Shown here: positions 43,312-51,857 of the stretch, piece by piece
Layout: every line of letters begins with the position of its first letter
Position numbering within the stretch: position 1 is the first letter of the stretch
Source: JBCBKU01 sp038521345
Lineage (GTDB): Bacteria > Pseudomonadota > Alphaproteobacteria > Rhodobacterales > Rhodobacteraceae
Direction: 5' to 3'
NCBI GenBank assembly: GCA_038521345.1
Contig: JBCBKU010000004.1
Span: 124,001-188,000 of the forward strand
Length of the DNA stretch: 64,000 nucleotides
Notes under the pieces: generated by a model
What the model was told of the DNA's origin: nothing
The model's input: only the letters and a program-made list of their open reading frames with translations
Databases searched by the model: none
Program-made: the position numbers and the translations under genes

Positions 43312-44004
43312 ATGCTGACGCGCAAACAACGCGATCTTCTGGATTTCATCCACAGGCGGATGGCCCGGGACGGTGTGCCGCCGTCCTTCGATGAAATGAA
43401 AGAGGCGCTGGACCTCAGATCAAAGTCCGGGATCCACCGCCTGATTACCGCGCTTGAAGAGCGGGGTTTTATCCGTCGTCTGCCGCACCGCGCGCGAGCG
43501 CTCGAAATTCTGAAACTGCCCGACGGAATGGAAGGCGGGCGCGGAGGAACCTTCGTGCCGCGCGTGATCGAAGGTGCCAAGGCCGCACCGCCACCCAAAG
43601 CAATGCCGGTGGCCGCCGAAGCGACGGAGCTGCCGGTTATGGGGCGGATCGCCGCCGGCGTCCCGATCGAAGCGATCAGCGAGGTCTCGCACACCGTTGC
43701 CGTTCCGGGCCAGATGCTCGGCGGAGGCGGGGATCACTATGCGCTCGAGGTTCGTGGGGATTCGATGATCGACGCGGGCATCAATGACGGCGACATCGTC
43801 GTCATTCGCGAAGGCATCACGGCGGACAATGGCGATATCGTTGTCGCGCTGGTCGAGGATCAGGAGGCGACGCTGAAACGGTTCCGCAGGAACGGCGGTG
43901 CGATCGCACTCGAAGCCGCGAACCCGGCCTACGAGACCCGCGTCTACCGCGACGATCAGGTCAAGGTGCAGGGCAAGCTCGTGGGGCTGATCCGCACATA
44001 CTAG
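43312..44004 (+). CDS. lexA: LexA repressor
   Basis: SOS transcriptional repressor and self-cleaving serine protease. 230 residues. Winged helix at 1-65 (KQRDLLDFIHRRM, SFDEMKEALDLRSKSGIHRLITALEERGF). Cleavage site is A115-G116 (RIAAGVP); catalytic S151 (RGDSMIDAGI) and K189 (ATLKRF). AGGAG lies upstream of the ATG. It controls itself through the double box, and presumably uvrA. Convergent with comEC (12-base gap). Confidence 0.97.
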   Translation: MLTRKQRDLLDFIHRRMARDGVPPSFDEMKEALDLRSKSGIHRLITALEERGFIRRLPHRARALEILKLPDGMEGGRGGTFVPRVIEGAKAAPPPKAMPVAAEATELPVMGRIAAGVPIEAISEVSHTVAVPGQMLGGGGDHYALEVRGDSMIDAGINDGDIVVIREGITADNGDIVVALVEDQEATLKRFRRNGGAIALEAANPAYETRVYRDDQVKVQGKLVGLIRTY

Positions 44005-44010
44005 CCGCGT

Positions 44011-44025
44011 CGCCGGTCACCGGCG
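44011..44025. terminator. GC hairpin between lexA and comEC ends
   Basis: CGCCGG-TCA-CCGGCG (44011-44025) starts 6 bases after the lexA stop and covers the last codons of the convergent comEC gene. A 6-pair stem without a T-run; possible bidirectional transcript end. Confidence 0.25.
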
Positions 44026-46068
44026 CCAGAGACGGTCTCCGGTCAGGTCCTGCGCAGAGGTAATTGATGCGCCGTCAGGACCCGGTGTGATGGCGAGTGC
44101 CCCGATTTCCCGCAACCGGGAGGGGGCATAGCCGTCGCAGGGACCGACAAACTCCACATCTGCGGTTGTGATCACGATCGTCCCGGGGCGGCAGAGGTTC
44201 CGCGCACGGTCCGCGGCCTCGCGCCCCGTGACATGGCGGACCGGCGTACCGGCCACAGTCAGCAAGTCGGGCCATCGTCGTTCGGCGGCTTCGGTCTGAT
44301 CCGCTGGATCCCCGTCGTTCTCAAGCCATGTGCGGGCCGCGAAACCGTCACCCCTTGGTTTGGAAAGCGCCCGCCCGTCATTGGTCAGCACGCCGATCAG
44401 CCCGCCCGAAGGGGCCACCAGAAGTAAAGGGCGTTCAACGCCGGTCCAGAGCCCGAGGGCCATGGCCATTGCGATCGGTCCCGCCCACCGGGCCCGACCC
44501 TGCCAGAGGACCAGCCAGAGCCCGCCAAGCGTGAGAAGCGGCAGTACCAGCGGCCCTGGCGCCACGACCTGACTGACCGCTCCGGGCGCCGCGGCCACAC
44601 GGTCGGCCACGTTCAAGATCCAACCGATGGCGGGTGCCATGACCCCGAGACCGATCCATCCGAGCCCAAGCGGCGCCAGCACGGCCGCCAGAACCGCGGC
44701 GGGGATGATCACCATCCCCATGAGCGGAACCGACAGAAGGTTCGCCAAGAGGCCGTAATGGGGAACCTGATTGAAGTGCGCCGCCGCGAATGGAGCCGTT
44801 GCAAGACCCGCCACAGCGGACGAGATCAGGACCGTCCCCAGAGCCCGAAGGATCCATGGGATGCCAGAGACATCGAGCCCGCGTGTTGCGCCGAAGACCG
44901 CAATCAGCGCCGTGGTCGCCGCAAAAGACATCTGAAACCCGGGACTGACCAAGGCCTCTGGGCGAAGCAGGAGGACGATCAGTGCGGCAAGCGCTACCGC
45001 CCGCAAAGTCAACGCCCGCCGGTCCAAAAGGACGGCGACCAGCACCACAGCCGCCATGATATAGGCCCGCTCGGTCGCGACATTGCCTCCCGAGAGCGCA
45101 AGGTAGACGGCCCCGGCGATCAGCGCGCCGAGGGCCGCGATCTTCTTCAGCGGCCAGCGCAGGGCCAGACCCGGCACGACCGCCAGCCCCCAGCGCAATG
45201 CTCCGAAAACGAACCCTGTCAGAAGTCCCATGTGAAGACCGGAGATCGCCAGAAGATGTGCAAGATTGGCCGCGCGCAGTGCATCAAGGGTCGCGGGATC
45301 CATACCCGAGCGGTCCCCGGTCAGGATCGCGGCTGCAAAGGCTCCCCGTCGGTCGGGCAGCGCCTCTTGTACCGCTGCCGAGATCGCCATTCGTGCGCGC
45401 GTTACCGGAAGACCGCGCCCGGGCGGAGCAAGCGCGAGGACCGGCGTCCGCGTATAGCCGACCGCGCCCAGGCCCTTGAACCAGGCCATGCGCTGAAAGT
45501 CGAAGCCGCCGGGCTCGACAGGCCCCTCCGGAGGCCCGAGATGCCCGGTCAGGATCACGGTCAGACCCGGGGCCGGATCCACAAAGCCTTGGATTCCGTG
45601 AAGCGACACCCGGACGCGAGACGGCGTTCGTGCCGGCGCCATGCGTTCGAGGACGACTCGGTCCAAGGTCAACCGCACTTTGTTTGATGCGGAGCGGTCA
45701 ATCACGACGATCCGACCTTCGATCGGCCCGTAGTACCGAAATGCAAGGACCGGCTCGGCCACGGCATGCGCCCGGAGCCCGGCGGCGCCGAGCCCGGCAC
45801 AAAGGCAGAGAATTGCAGTCGGAAACACCGGGTCCGGGATCATCCGGCGTCCAATCAGGAGGCCCGCCAATAGGGTCGCCAGACCTCCCCATTCGGTGAT
45901 GGACGGTTCCCGGGGAAGGCCGAAATACAGCCCGATCCCCACCCCGAAGAGGACAGGAACCCAAAGGAACAGCCGCCCCCGCTGCGCGGCGAGCAATGCC
46001 GGCAGGGCCAATCCGGGTCCTTGCCCCGATAGACGGCTTGGAACCGTCGCCTGTCGCACCCTTGTCAC
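44017..46068 (-). CDS. comEC: ComEC/Rec2 family DNA-uptake membrane protein
   Basis: Inner-membrane channel for uptake of single-stranded DNA in natural transformation. 683 residues: N-terminal membrane hairpins, a periplasmic OB-like region (VRVSLHGIQGFVDPAPGLTVILTG), the Competence core with AANLAHLLAISGLHMGLLTG and GNVATERAYIMAAVV, and a short, perhaps degenerate beta-lactamase-like C-terminus. Start GTG 46068; GTG 46059 has a better-spaced GAGG. The C-terminal domain lacks the full metal motif HxHxDH. A CtrA-like site lies 48 bases upstream. Confidence 0.9.
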   Translation of the reverse strand: MTRVRQATVPSRLSGQGPGLALPALLAAQRGRLFLWVPVLFGVGIGLYFGLPREPSITEWGGLATLLAGLLIGRRMIPDPVFPTAILCLCAGLGAAGLRAHAVAEPVLAFRYYGPIEGRIVVIDRSASNKVRLTLDRVVLERMAPARTPSRVRVSLHGIQGFVDPAPGLTVILTGHLGPPEGPVEPGGFDFQRMAWFKGLGAVGYTRTPVLALAPPGRGLPVTRARMAISAAVQEALPDRRGAFAAAILTGDRSGMDPATLDALRAANLAHLLAISGLHMGLLTGFVFGALRWGLAVVPGLALRWPLKKIAALGALIAGAVYLALSGGNVATERAYIMAAVVLVAVLLDRRALTLRAVALAALIVLLLRPEALVSPGFQMSFAATTALIAVFGATRGLDVSGIPWILRALGTVLISSAVAGLATAPFAAAHFNQVPHYGLLANLLSVPLMGMVIIPAAVLAAVLAPLGLGWIGLGVMAPAIGWILNVADRVAAAPGAVSQVVAPGPLVLPLLTLGGLWLVLWQGRARWAGPIAMAMALGLWTGVERPLLLVAPSGGLIGVLTNDGRALSKPRGDGFAARTWLENDGDPADQTEAAERRWPDLLTVAGTPVRHVTGREAADRARNLCRPGTIVITTADVEFVGPCDGYAPSRLREIGALAITPGPDGASITSAQDLTGDRLWRR

Positions 46069-46115
46069 CTCTGGGCGGAGCCCCTAAGACCAGCGCCGAC
46101 GCTCCCTGAACTTGG

Positions 46116-46131
46116 TTAGCCAAAGGTTAAC
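46116..46131. promoter_or_regulatory. CtrA-like site between comEC and gltX
   Basis: TTAG (46116-46119), seven bases, TTAAC (46127-46131): one mismatch from the CtrA consensus TTAA-N7-TTAAC, in the 70-base gap between divergent comEC and gltX. CtrA control of comEC is known in Rhodobacter capsulatus; here it is inferred. Confidence 0.4.
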
Positions 46132-46138
46132 GGTGCCC

Positions 46139-47545
46139 ATGACCGATTCCCCCGTCGTGACCCGAATCGCCCCTTCGCCCACCGGTTTCATGCATATCGG
46201 CACCGCGCGAACGGCTCTGTTCAGCTGGCTTTACGCGCGCGGCCGGGGCGGCCGTTTCGTTTTACGCATCGAAGATACGGACCGCACACGCTCGACGCCC
46301 GAGGCGACCGAAGCCATCCTTGAGGGCCTGACATGGCTTGGCCTTGACTGGGACGGTGATTGGGTCAGCCAGTTTGCCCGCGCCGGCCGGCACGCCGAAG
46401 TCGCCCGGATGATGCTGGCAGGCGGAACCGCCTATAAGTGTTTTTCGACCCAGGACGAAATCGAGGCCTTTCGCGATGCCGCACGCGCCGAAGGGCGTTC
46501 GACGCTTTTTCGCAGCCCGTGGCGGGACGCAGATCCGTTGACCCATCCGGAGACGCCATACGTGATCCGGGTCAAAGCCCCTCGCGACGGTTCAACCGTG
46601 ATCCGGGACGAAGTGCAGGGCGACGTCACCATCCGGAACGAGGAACTCGACGACATGGTGCTGCTCCGCTCCGACGGAACGCCCACCTACATGCTCGCCG
46701 TTGTTGTGGACGATCACGATATGGGTGTGACCCATGTGATCCGCGGAGACGATCACCTGTCGAACGCCGCACGCCAGATGACAATCTATGCCGCCATGGA
46801 CTGGGACGTCCCGGTCTGGGCACACATACCGCTGATCCATGGCGAGGATGGCAAGAAACTATCCAAGCGTCACGGAGCGCTTGGCGTCCACGAATGGCGC
46901 GACATGGGCTATCCTGCGGCGGCGATGCGGAATTACCTCGCACGGTTGGGATGGGCCCACGGCGATGACGAGTACTTTACCGATGCCGAGGCTCGGGAAT
47001 GGTTTGATCTTGGTGGGATCCGTAAGGCGCCGGCGCGTTTCGACCCCAAGAAACTCGCCCACCTGTCAGGCCAGCACATCGCCGCCATGGATGATCGCGA
47101 TCTGGTTGCAGAGCTCGTCGATTTTCTTGCTGCAACTGAAAATCCGGCCCTCAGTGATGCGCAGGCACGCGATCTTGAACGGGCGATGTACTGCCTGAAA
47201 GATCGTGCCAAGACATATCCGGAGCTTATTGAAAAAGCTCACTTTATCCTGACAAGCCGCCCGATTCTTCCGGACGAGAAATCGGCTGCGGCCCTGGATA
47301 CGGTATCCCGTGGTATGCTGGAAGAATTGACGCCGCACCTGCGAAATGATAGCTGGTCGCGAGAGAGCCTGGAGAGGATCCTGGCGGAGTTTGCCGAGGC
47401 CCGCGGGCTCAAATTCGGGAAGCTGGCCCAGCCTCTGCGCGCTGCGCTCGCGGGTCGCACCGCCACTCCGAGCGTTTTTGATATGATGCTGGTGCTCGGA
47501 CCCGAGGAAACCCGGGCGAGGCTCACCGAGGCAGCAGCTGAATAA
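46139..47545 (+). CDS. gltX: Glutamate--tRNA ligase
   Basis: Class I synthetase charging tRNA-Glu (and possibly tRNA-Gln in Alphaproteobacteria with GatCAB). 468 residues from ATG 46139. HIGH-type motif in IAPSPTGFMHIGTARTALF and KMSKS-type motif KKLSKRHGALGV are clear. The N-terminal portion lacks the zinc-binding cysteines of E. coli GltX, as usual for this type. Divergent from comEC over 70 bases with the CtrA-like site between. Confidence 0.96.
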   Translation: MTDSPVVTRIAPSPTGFMHIGTARTALFSWLYARGRGGRFVLRIEDTDRTRSTPEATEAILEGLTWLGLDWDGDWVSQFARAGRHAEVARMMLAGGTAYKCFSTQDEIEAFRDAARAEGRSTLFRSPWRDADPLTHPETPYVIRVKAPRDGSTVIRDEVQGDVTIRNEELDDMVLLRSDGTPTYMLAVVVDDHDMGVTHVIRGDDHLSNAARQMTIYAAMDWDVPVWAHIPLIHGEDGKKLSKRHGALGVHEWRDMGYPAAAMRNYLARLGWAHGDDEYFTDAEAREWFDLGGIRKAPARFDPKKLAHLSGQHIAAMDDRDLVAELVDFLAATENPALSDAQARDLERAMYCLKDRAKTYPELIEKAHFILTSRPILPDEKSAAALDTVSRGMLEELTPHLRNDSWSRESLERILAEFAEARGLKFGKLAQPLRAALAGRTATPSVFDMMLVLGPEETRARLTEAAAE

Positions 47546-47618
47546 CCGGGACAACCCGGGCATCCTATAGACACGCGCCCGCGGCTCTGCCCGTGCGCTC
47601 CGACTGGAAGGGACAGCC

Positions 47619-48914
47619 ATGCTGGATGGCGACAAGAAGGCCAAACTTACCTTCGGCGATACCGAGCTCGAGCTCCCCATGCATTCGCCGACCGCCGGCC
47701 CCGACGTGATCGATATCCGCAAGTTGTACGGACAGGCGGGCGTCTTCACCTACGATCCGGGCTTCACCTCGACCGCATCTTGCGACTCGACCATCACCTA
47801 TATCGACGGCGATAAGGGCGAGCTACTGCATCGCGGCTACCCGATCGATCAGCTGGCCGAGAAATCGCATTATCTCGAGGTTTGCTACCTGCTGCTCTAC
47901 GGCGAGTTGCCGACCGCAACCCAACTCGAGGATTTTGAGCATCGCGTGACGATGCACACGATGCTTCACGAGCAGATGCAGAACTTCTTCCGGGGCTTCC
48001 GCCGCGATGCGCATCCCATGGCCATCATGGTCGGGGTCGTGGGCGCAATGTCGGCCTTCTACCCCGACAGCACCGACATCCACGATCCGTGGCAGCGCGA
48101 GGTGGCCTCAATCCGCCTGATCGCGAAGATGCCGACAATCGCCGCTTGGGCCTACAAGTACTCGATCGGGCAGCCTTTCGTTTATCCGCGCAACGACATG
48201 GATTACGCCTCGAACTTCCTCCGGATGTGCTTTGCCGTTCCGGCCGAGGATTACGTTGTGAACCCGATCCTGAGCCGGGCCATGGACCGGATCTTCACCC
48301 TGCACGCGGATCACGAACAGAACGCGTCCACCTCGACGGTGCGGCTGGCCTCATCGTCGGGCGCCAACCCCTTTGCCTGCATCGCCGCAGGCATTGCCTG
48401 CCTTTGGGGCCCGGCCCATGGCGGGGCCAATCAGGCGGCGCTCGAGATGCTGCGCGAGATTGGATCGCCGAACCGGATTCCGGAATTCATTGACCGGGCC
48501 AAGGACAAGGACGACCCGTTCCGCCTCATGGGCTTTGGACACCGCGTCTACAAAAACTTCGATCCCCGCGCGCGGGTGATGAAGCAATCCGCGGACGAGG
48601 TGCTGGATCTGCTCGGTGTCGAAAACAATCCGACATTGCAGGTCGCCAAGGAGCTCGAAAAAATCGCGCTCGAAGATCCATATTTCGCAGATCGCAAGCT
48701 CTACCCGAATGTCGATTTCTACTCTGGCATCATCCTTGACGCGATGGGCTTCCCGACGTCGATGTTCACGCCGATCTTCTCGCTTGCACGGACCGTCGGC
48801 TGGATCAGCCAGTGGAAGGAAATGATCGCCGATCCGCAGTTGAAGATCGGGCGCCCGCGCCAGCTTTATATCGGTGAGACCAAGCGCGACTACGTGGACG
48901 TCGAAAACCGCTAA
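47619..48914 (+). CDS. gltA: Citrate synthase
   Basis: Condenses acetyl-CoA and oxaloacetate to citrate. 431 residues, type II (NADH-sensitive form) length. Catalytic regions LHADHEQNASTSTVRLA, WGPAHGGANQAAL, GFGHRVYKNFDPRA and, at the end, RPRQLYIGETKRDYV. A TATAGA (47566-47571) upstream may be its -10. GAAGGGA ribosome site before the ATG. An alternative oxidase gene follows 91 bases later, same strand. Confidence 0.97.
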   Translation: MLDGDKKAKLTFGDTELELPMHSPTAGPDVIDIRKLYGQAGVFTYDPGFTSTASCDSTITYIDGDKGELLHRGYPIDQLAEKSHYLEVCYLLLYGELPTATQLEDFEHRVTMHTMLHEQMQNFFRGFRRDAHPMAIMVGVVGAMSAFYPDSTDIHDPWQREVASIRLIAKMPTIAAWAYKYSIGQPFVYPRNDMDYASNFLRMCFAVPAEDYVVNPILSRAMDRIFTLHADHEQNASTSTVRLASSSGANPFACIAAGIACLWGPAHGGANQAALEMLREIGSPNRIPEFIDRAKDKDDPFRLMGFGHRVYKNFDPRARVMKQSADEVLDLLGVENNPTLQVAKELEKIALEDPYFADRKLYPNVDFYSGIILDAMGFPTSMFTPIFSLARTVGWISQWKEMIADPQLKIGRPRQLYIGETKRDYVDVENR

Positions 48915-49005
48915 ATCCCGAGGGATCTTGTTGAACATGTCGCAGGGCACGCGGATGACTTCGCGCGCCCGGGTCCTACCTGTCTGTCAGAAAGGAATAT
49001 GCGCC

Positions 49006-49674
49006 ATGAAAGACACGCCATTCGCTCCCGCCGAAACACAAGAGGGCGACGCACCGGAGGCATTCGGAGCCGTCCATGTCGCACCGAAGGACATTCACGA
49101 CCGAATCGCGTTCCGGATCGTGAAGGTCATGCGATTTTTTGCAGATGCCTTCTTCGCCAAACGGTATGGTCACCGGGCCGTCGTGCTGGAAACCGTCGCT
49201 GCCGTCCCGGGCATGGTCGGCGGCCTTCTTCAGCATTTGAAGGCGATACGTCACATCCGCGACGATCAGGGGTGGATCAAGGAACTGCTGGACGAGGCAG
49301 AAAACGAGCGCATGCACCTGATGACATTCATCCACATCGCCCAGCCGACCCGGATGGAACGCTGGATCATCATGATCACGCAGGCGGTTTTCTATAACGT
49401 CTATTTCTGGACCTATCTCTTCGCGCCGAAGACCGCACACCGGATCGTCGGCTATCTCGAAGAAGAGGCCGTGGTCAGTTACACCCATTATCTGAACGAC
49501 ATCGACGCGGGTCGGTCCGAGAACGTGCCCGCGCCCGATATCGCCAAGGAATATTGGGGGCTTGCGGACGACTCCCGGTTGCGTGACGTCGTGATCGCCG
49601 TGCGCGAGGACGAGGCCCACCACCGAGACACGAACCACAGCTTCGCCGACCAGATCGCGGCCGGCACGCATTGA
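49006..49674 (+). CDS. aox: Alternative oxidase (AOX), di-iron ubiquinol oxidase
   Basis: Membrane-associated di-iron oxidase that transfers electrons from ubiquinol to oxygen without pumping protons and is insensitive to cyanide. 222 residues; all four AOX iron motifs are present: LETVAAVPG (E62), NERMH (E101, H104), LEEEA (E152-E154) and EDEAHH (E203, H206). Shorter than plant or fungal AOX. AAGGA lies 9 bases before the ATG at 49006. Bacterial AOX is sporadic in Alphaproteobacteria. It follows gltA by 91 bases, so co-expression is likely. Confidence 0.93.
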   Translation: MKDTPFAPAETQEGDAPEAFGAVHVAPKDIHDRIAFRIVKVMRFFADAFFAKRYGHRAVVLETVAAVPGMVGGLLQHLKAIRHIRDDQGWIKELLDEAENERMHLMTFIHIAQPTRMERWIIMITQAVFYNVYFWTYLFAPKTAHRIVGYLEEEAVVSYTHYLNDIDAGRSENVPAPDIAKEYWGLADDSRLRDVVIAVREDEAHHRDTNHSFADQIAAGTH

Positions 49675-49732
49675 GCGGCATGTTCGGGCAACGCCGAGGA
49701 GATGGCCAGAGGCCGTCGACGAGAGGGAGGGC

Positions 49733-49749
49733 GTGCGCCGGAGGCGCGC
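49733..49749. terminator. GC hairpin at the convergent end of aox and holC
   Basis: GTGCGCC (49733-49739), loop GGA, GGCGCGC (49743-49749): 7 pairs including one G-U. It lies 7 bases beyond the holC stop and 58 after aox. No T-run; a possible shared transcript end. Confidence 0.25.
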
Positions 49750-49756
49750 CACTTGA

Positions 49757-50209
49757 TCAGGTTTCGGCCTTCTTTTCCCATCGGCCGGATTCCTGGCTCC
49801 AGTATTGCGCGGCAAGCCCAGCACCGGTCAGGCGGCGCCACTCTTCGCGCGCAGCCTCCAACGCTTGCTGATCGTTGCCGTCGAAGAGAAGACATGCCCG
49901 GGCAAGGTCCGGCACCTCCTCCGTGCTGAGCGTCGCCCCATCGATCGCCATCACGCAGGCAGCCCCGTTGGCCGCCTCGGAGGTCGTCGTCAGGAGAACC
50001 GGTTGTCGCGCGTCATGCACCCCGCCCGCCCGCCCATGGGGCAGGAACCCATCGTCCAGCCAGAGCCGCTCGTCGAGCCAATCGAGCCGGGCCGGATCCG
50101 TGCCGCGCACGGCCACCCGCCAACCCGCTTCGAGCGCCTTCCCCAAAAGAACCGGCAAAGTCACTTCGAGCGGGGTGCGGGTCATATGGTAGAAATAGAC
50201 CGCGCCCAT
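49757..50209 (-). CDS. holC: DNA polymerase III subunit chi (HolC)
   Basis: Clamp-loader accessory that binds SSB. 150 residues. YFYHMTRTPLEVTLPVLLGKALEAG at the start (kept short here), RLDWLDERLWLDDGFLPHGRA and LLTTTSEAANGAACVMAIDGA match HolC. The ATG at 50209 fits the family start MGAVYFYH. It begins 5 bases after the pepA stop, so pepA-holC is a transcription unit, as in many Proteobacteria. Confidence 0.9.
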   Translation of the reverse strand: MGAVYFYHMTRTPLEVTLPVLLGKALEAGWRVAVRGTDPARLDWLDERLWLDDGFLPHGRAGGVHDARQPVLLTTTSEAANGAACVMAIDGATLSTEEVPDLARACLLFDGNDQQALEAAREEWRRLTGAGLAAQYWSQESGRWEKKAET

Positions 50210-50214
50210 CGGGC

Positions 50215-51684
50215 TCAGCCCTCGTAGCCATCCCTGACCAACTGGTCGAGCGCGCGCACGCCCCAGCCCGACGCGCCCTTCGGGCTCAGCGGTCCGTCGG
50301 ACTTGAGGCTCGCCACGCCTGCGACGTCGAGATGGATCCAGGGCACGCCCTCTTTGACAAAGCGCAGGAGAAACTGCGCGGCGGTGATCGATCCCGCCGG
50401 GCGCCCGCCAACATTCTTCATATCGGCGATACGGCTCTTCAGCTGCTTGTCGTAGGCGGGCCCGAGAGGCATGCGCCACGCACCTTCGCCGGTCGTCTCG
50501 GCCGCTTTCAGGAAGGCGCCACAGAACGCATCGTCGTTCGAAAAGACACCGGCGTTCTCATGTCCGAGGCCGATGATGATCGCCCCGGTCAGCGTGGCGA
50601 GATCCACCATTCCCACAGGTTCGAACGTCTCTTGGGCGTACCACATCACGTCGCAAAGGACGAGCCGGCCCTCCGCGTCGGTGTTGATCACCTCGACCGT
50701 GTCGCCCTTCATCGACCGCACCACGTCACCCGGGCGCTGGGCACGCCCGTCAGGCATGTTCTCGACCAAACCAACCAGCCCAACGACATTCGCCTTGGCC
50801 TTGCGCAGGGCCAGCGTCTTCATGACCCCGGCAACAGTCCCCGCTCCACCCATGTCCATTGTCATGTCTTCCATTCCGCCCGCCGGTTTCAGGCTGATGC
50901 CACCGGTATCGAAGACAACGCCCTTCCCGATCAGCGCCAGGGGCTTTTCGTCCCCACCGCCGGACCATTCCATCACCACGACCTTGGACGGGCTTTCGGA
51001 CCCCTGCCCCACCGCCAAAAGGGTGCGCATCCCGATCCGTTCCAGTTCGTCCTCTTCGAGAACGGTCACCTTCAGCCCGGTCTCGGACAGTGCGACAAGC
51101 CGGTCAGCAAACTCGGTCGTGGTCAGAACGTTTGACGGCTCGTTCACCAGATCGCGGGAGAAAAAGACGCCTTCGGCGATCGCACCCACGCCGGCAAGTT
51201 CGGCGCTGGCCTCGTCGGGTTTGGCCGCATGAACGGCAATCGTCTCAACCCGATCCGGAAGGTCGCCGGACTTGTGATCCTGAAAACTGTAGGCACGCAG
51301 GACCGCGCCCAGCGCCAGTTCACTAAGGTTCTTCGAGATGCCTCCCAGAATGGTTACCGGGCCTTTGCCCGCGCGCGCACCGATGGCAGCCCCGGCCTTG
51401 CGGGCTGTCTGCGCATCGGGTCGGCGGTCCAGCTTGACGACCTGCACCGCCTCGGCGGCCAGACCGGCCGGCCACGCCAGATCCGCGGTATCGCCCGAGC
51501 CGAGCTTTTCGAAGGCCTGGCTCTCGGCAAATCGCGCGAGCGCGCCGCGTGTCAGGCGGTTCACCCTCCGTCCCGCATTGTCCAGCTTGCCATCCGGAGT
51601 CACGACCACGACGAGGCGCCCTTCAAGCGCCGCGATCTTGTCGAGGTCAAGGCCGTCAACGGCAAGGGTCGCAGGGGTGGTCAT
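50215..51684 (-). CDS. pepA: Leucyl aminopeptidase (PepA, M17)
   Basis: Cytosolic di-metal aminopeptidase of peptide turnover. 489 residues. Catalytic block with K in LIGKGVVFDTGGISLKP, DMGGAGTVAGVMKTLA, and the signature NTDAEGRLVLCD. PepA also acts as a DNA-binding protein in some bacteria. 173 bases of intergenic DNA separate its start from that of lptF (taken at 51858). Confidence 0.96.
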   Translation of the reverse strand: MTTPATLAVDGLDLDKIAALEGRLVVVVTPDGKLDNAGRRVNRLTRGALARFAESQAFEKLGSGDTADLAWPAGLAAEAVQVVKLDRRPDAQTARKAGAAIGARAGKGPVTILGGISKNLSELALGAVLRAYSFQDHKSGDLPDRVETIAVHAAKPDEASAELAGVGAIAEGVFFSRDLVNEPSNVLTTTEFADRLVALSETGLKVTVLEEDELERIGMRTLLAVGQGSESPSKVVVMEWSGGGDEKPLALIGKGVVFDTGGISLKPAGGMEDMTMDMGGAGTVAGVMKTLALRKAKANVVGLVGLVENMPDGRAQRPGDVVRSMKGDTVEVINTDAEGRLVLCDVMWYAQETFEPVGMVDLATLTGAIIIGLGHENAGVFSNDDAFCGAFLKAAETTGEGAWRMPLGPAYDKQLKSRIADMKNVGGRPAGSITAAQFLLRFVKEGVPWIHLDVAGVASLKSDGPLSPKGASGWGVRALDQLVRDGYEG

Positions 51685-51857
51685 AGGCGTCTCCGTCAGT
51701 GATTGGGGGTTAATGGACTATGCTTAGTGGGACGGGCGGGTCTTTGCCAGTTCCGAGTTTTCCATCCCCGCCGGATTGGTCTAGTCTTACAGTGCCGGCA
51801 CCCGCGATCCCCGCACTCGCCGGCCAAGAGCCCGCGACGAAAGCCCCGTTTCCTTCT

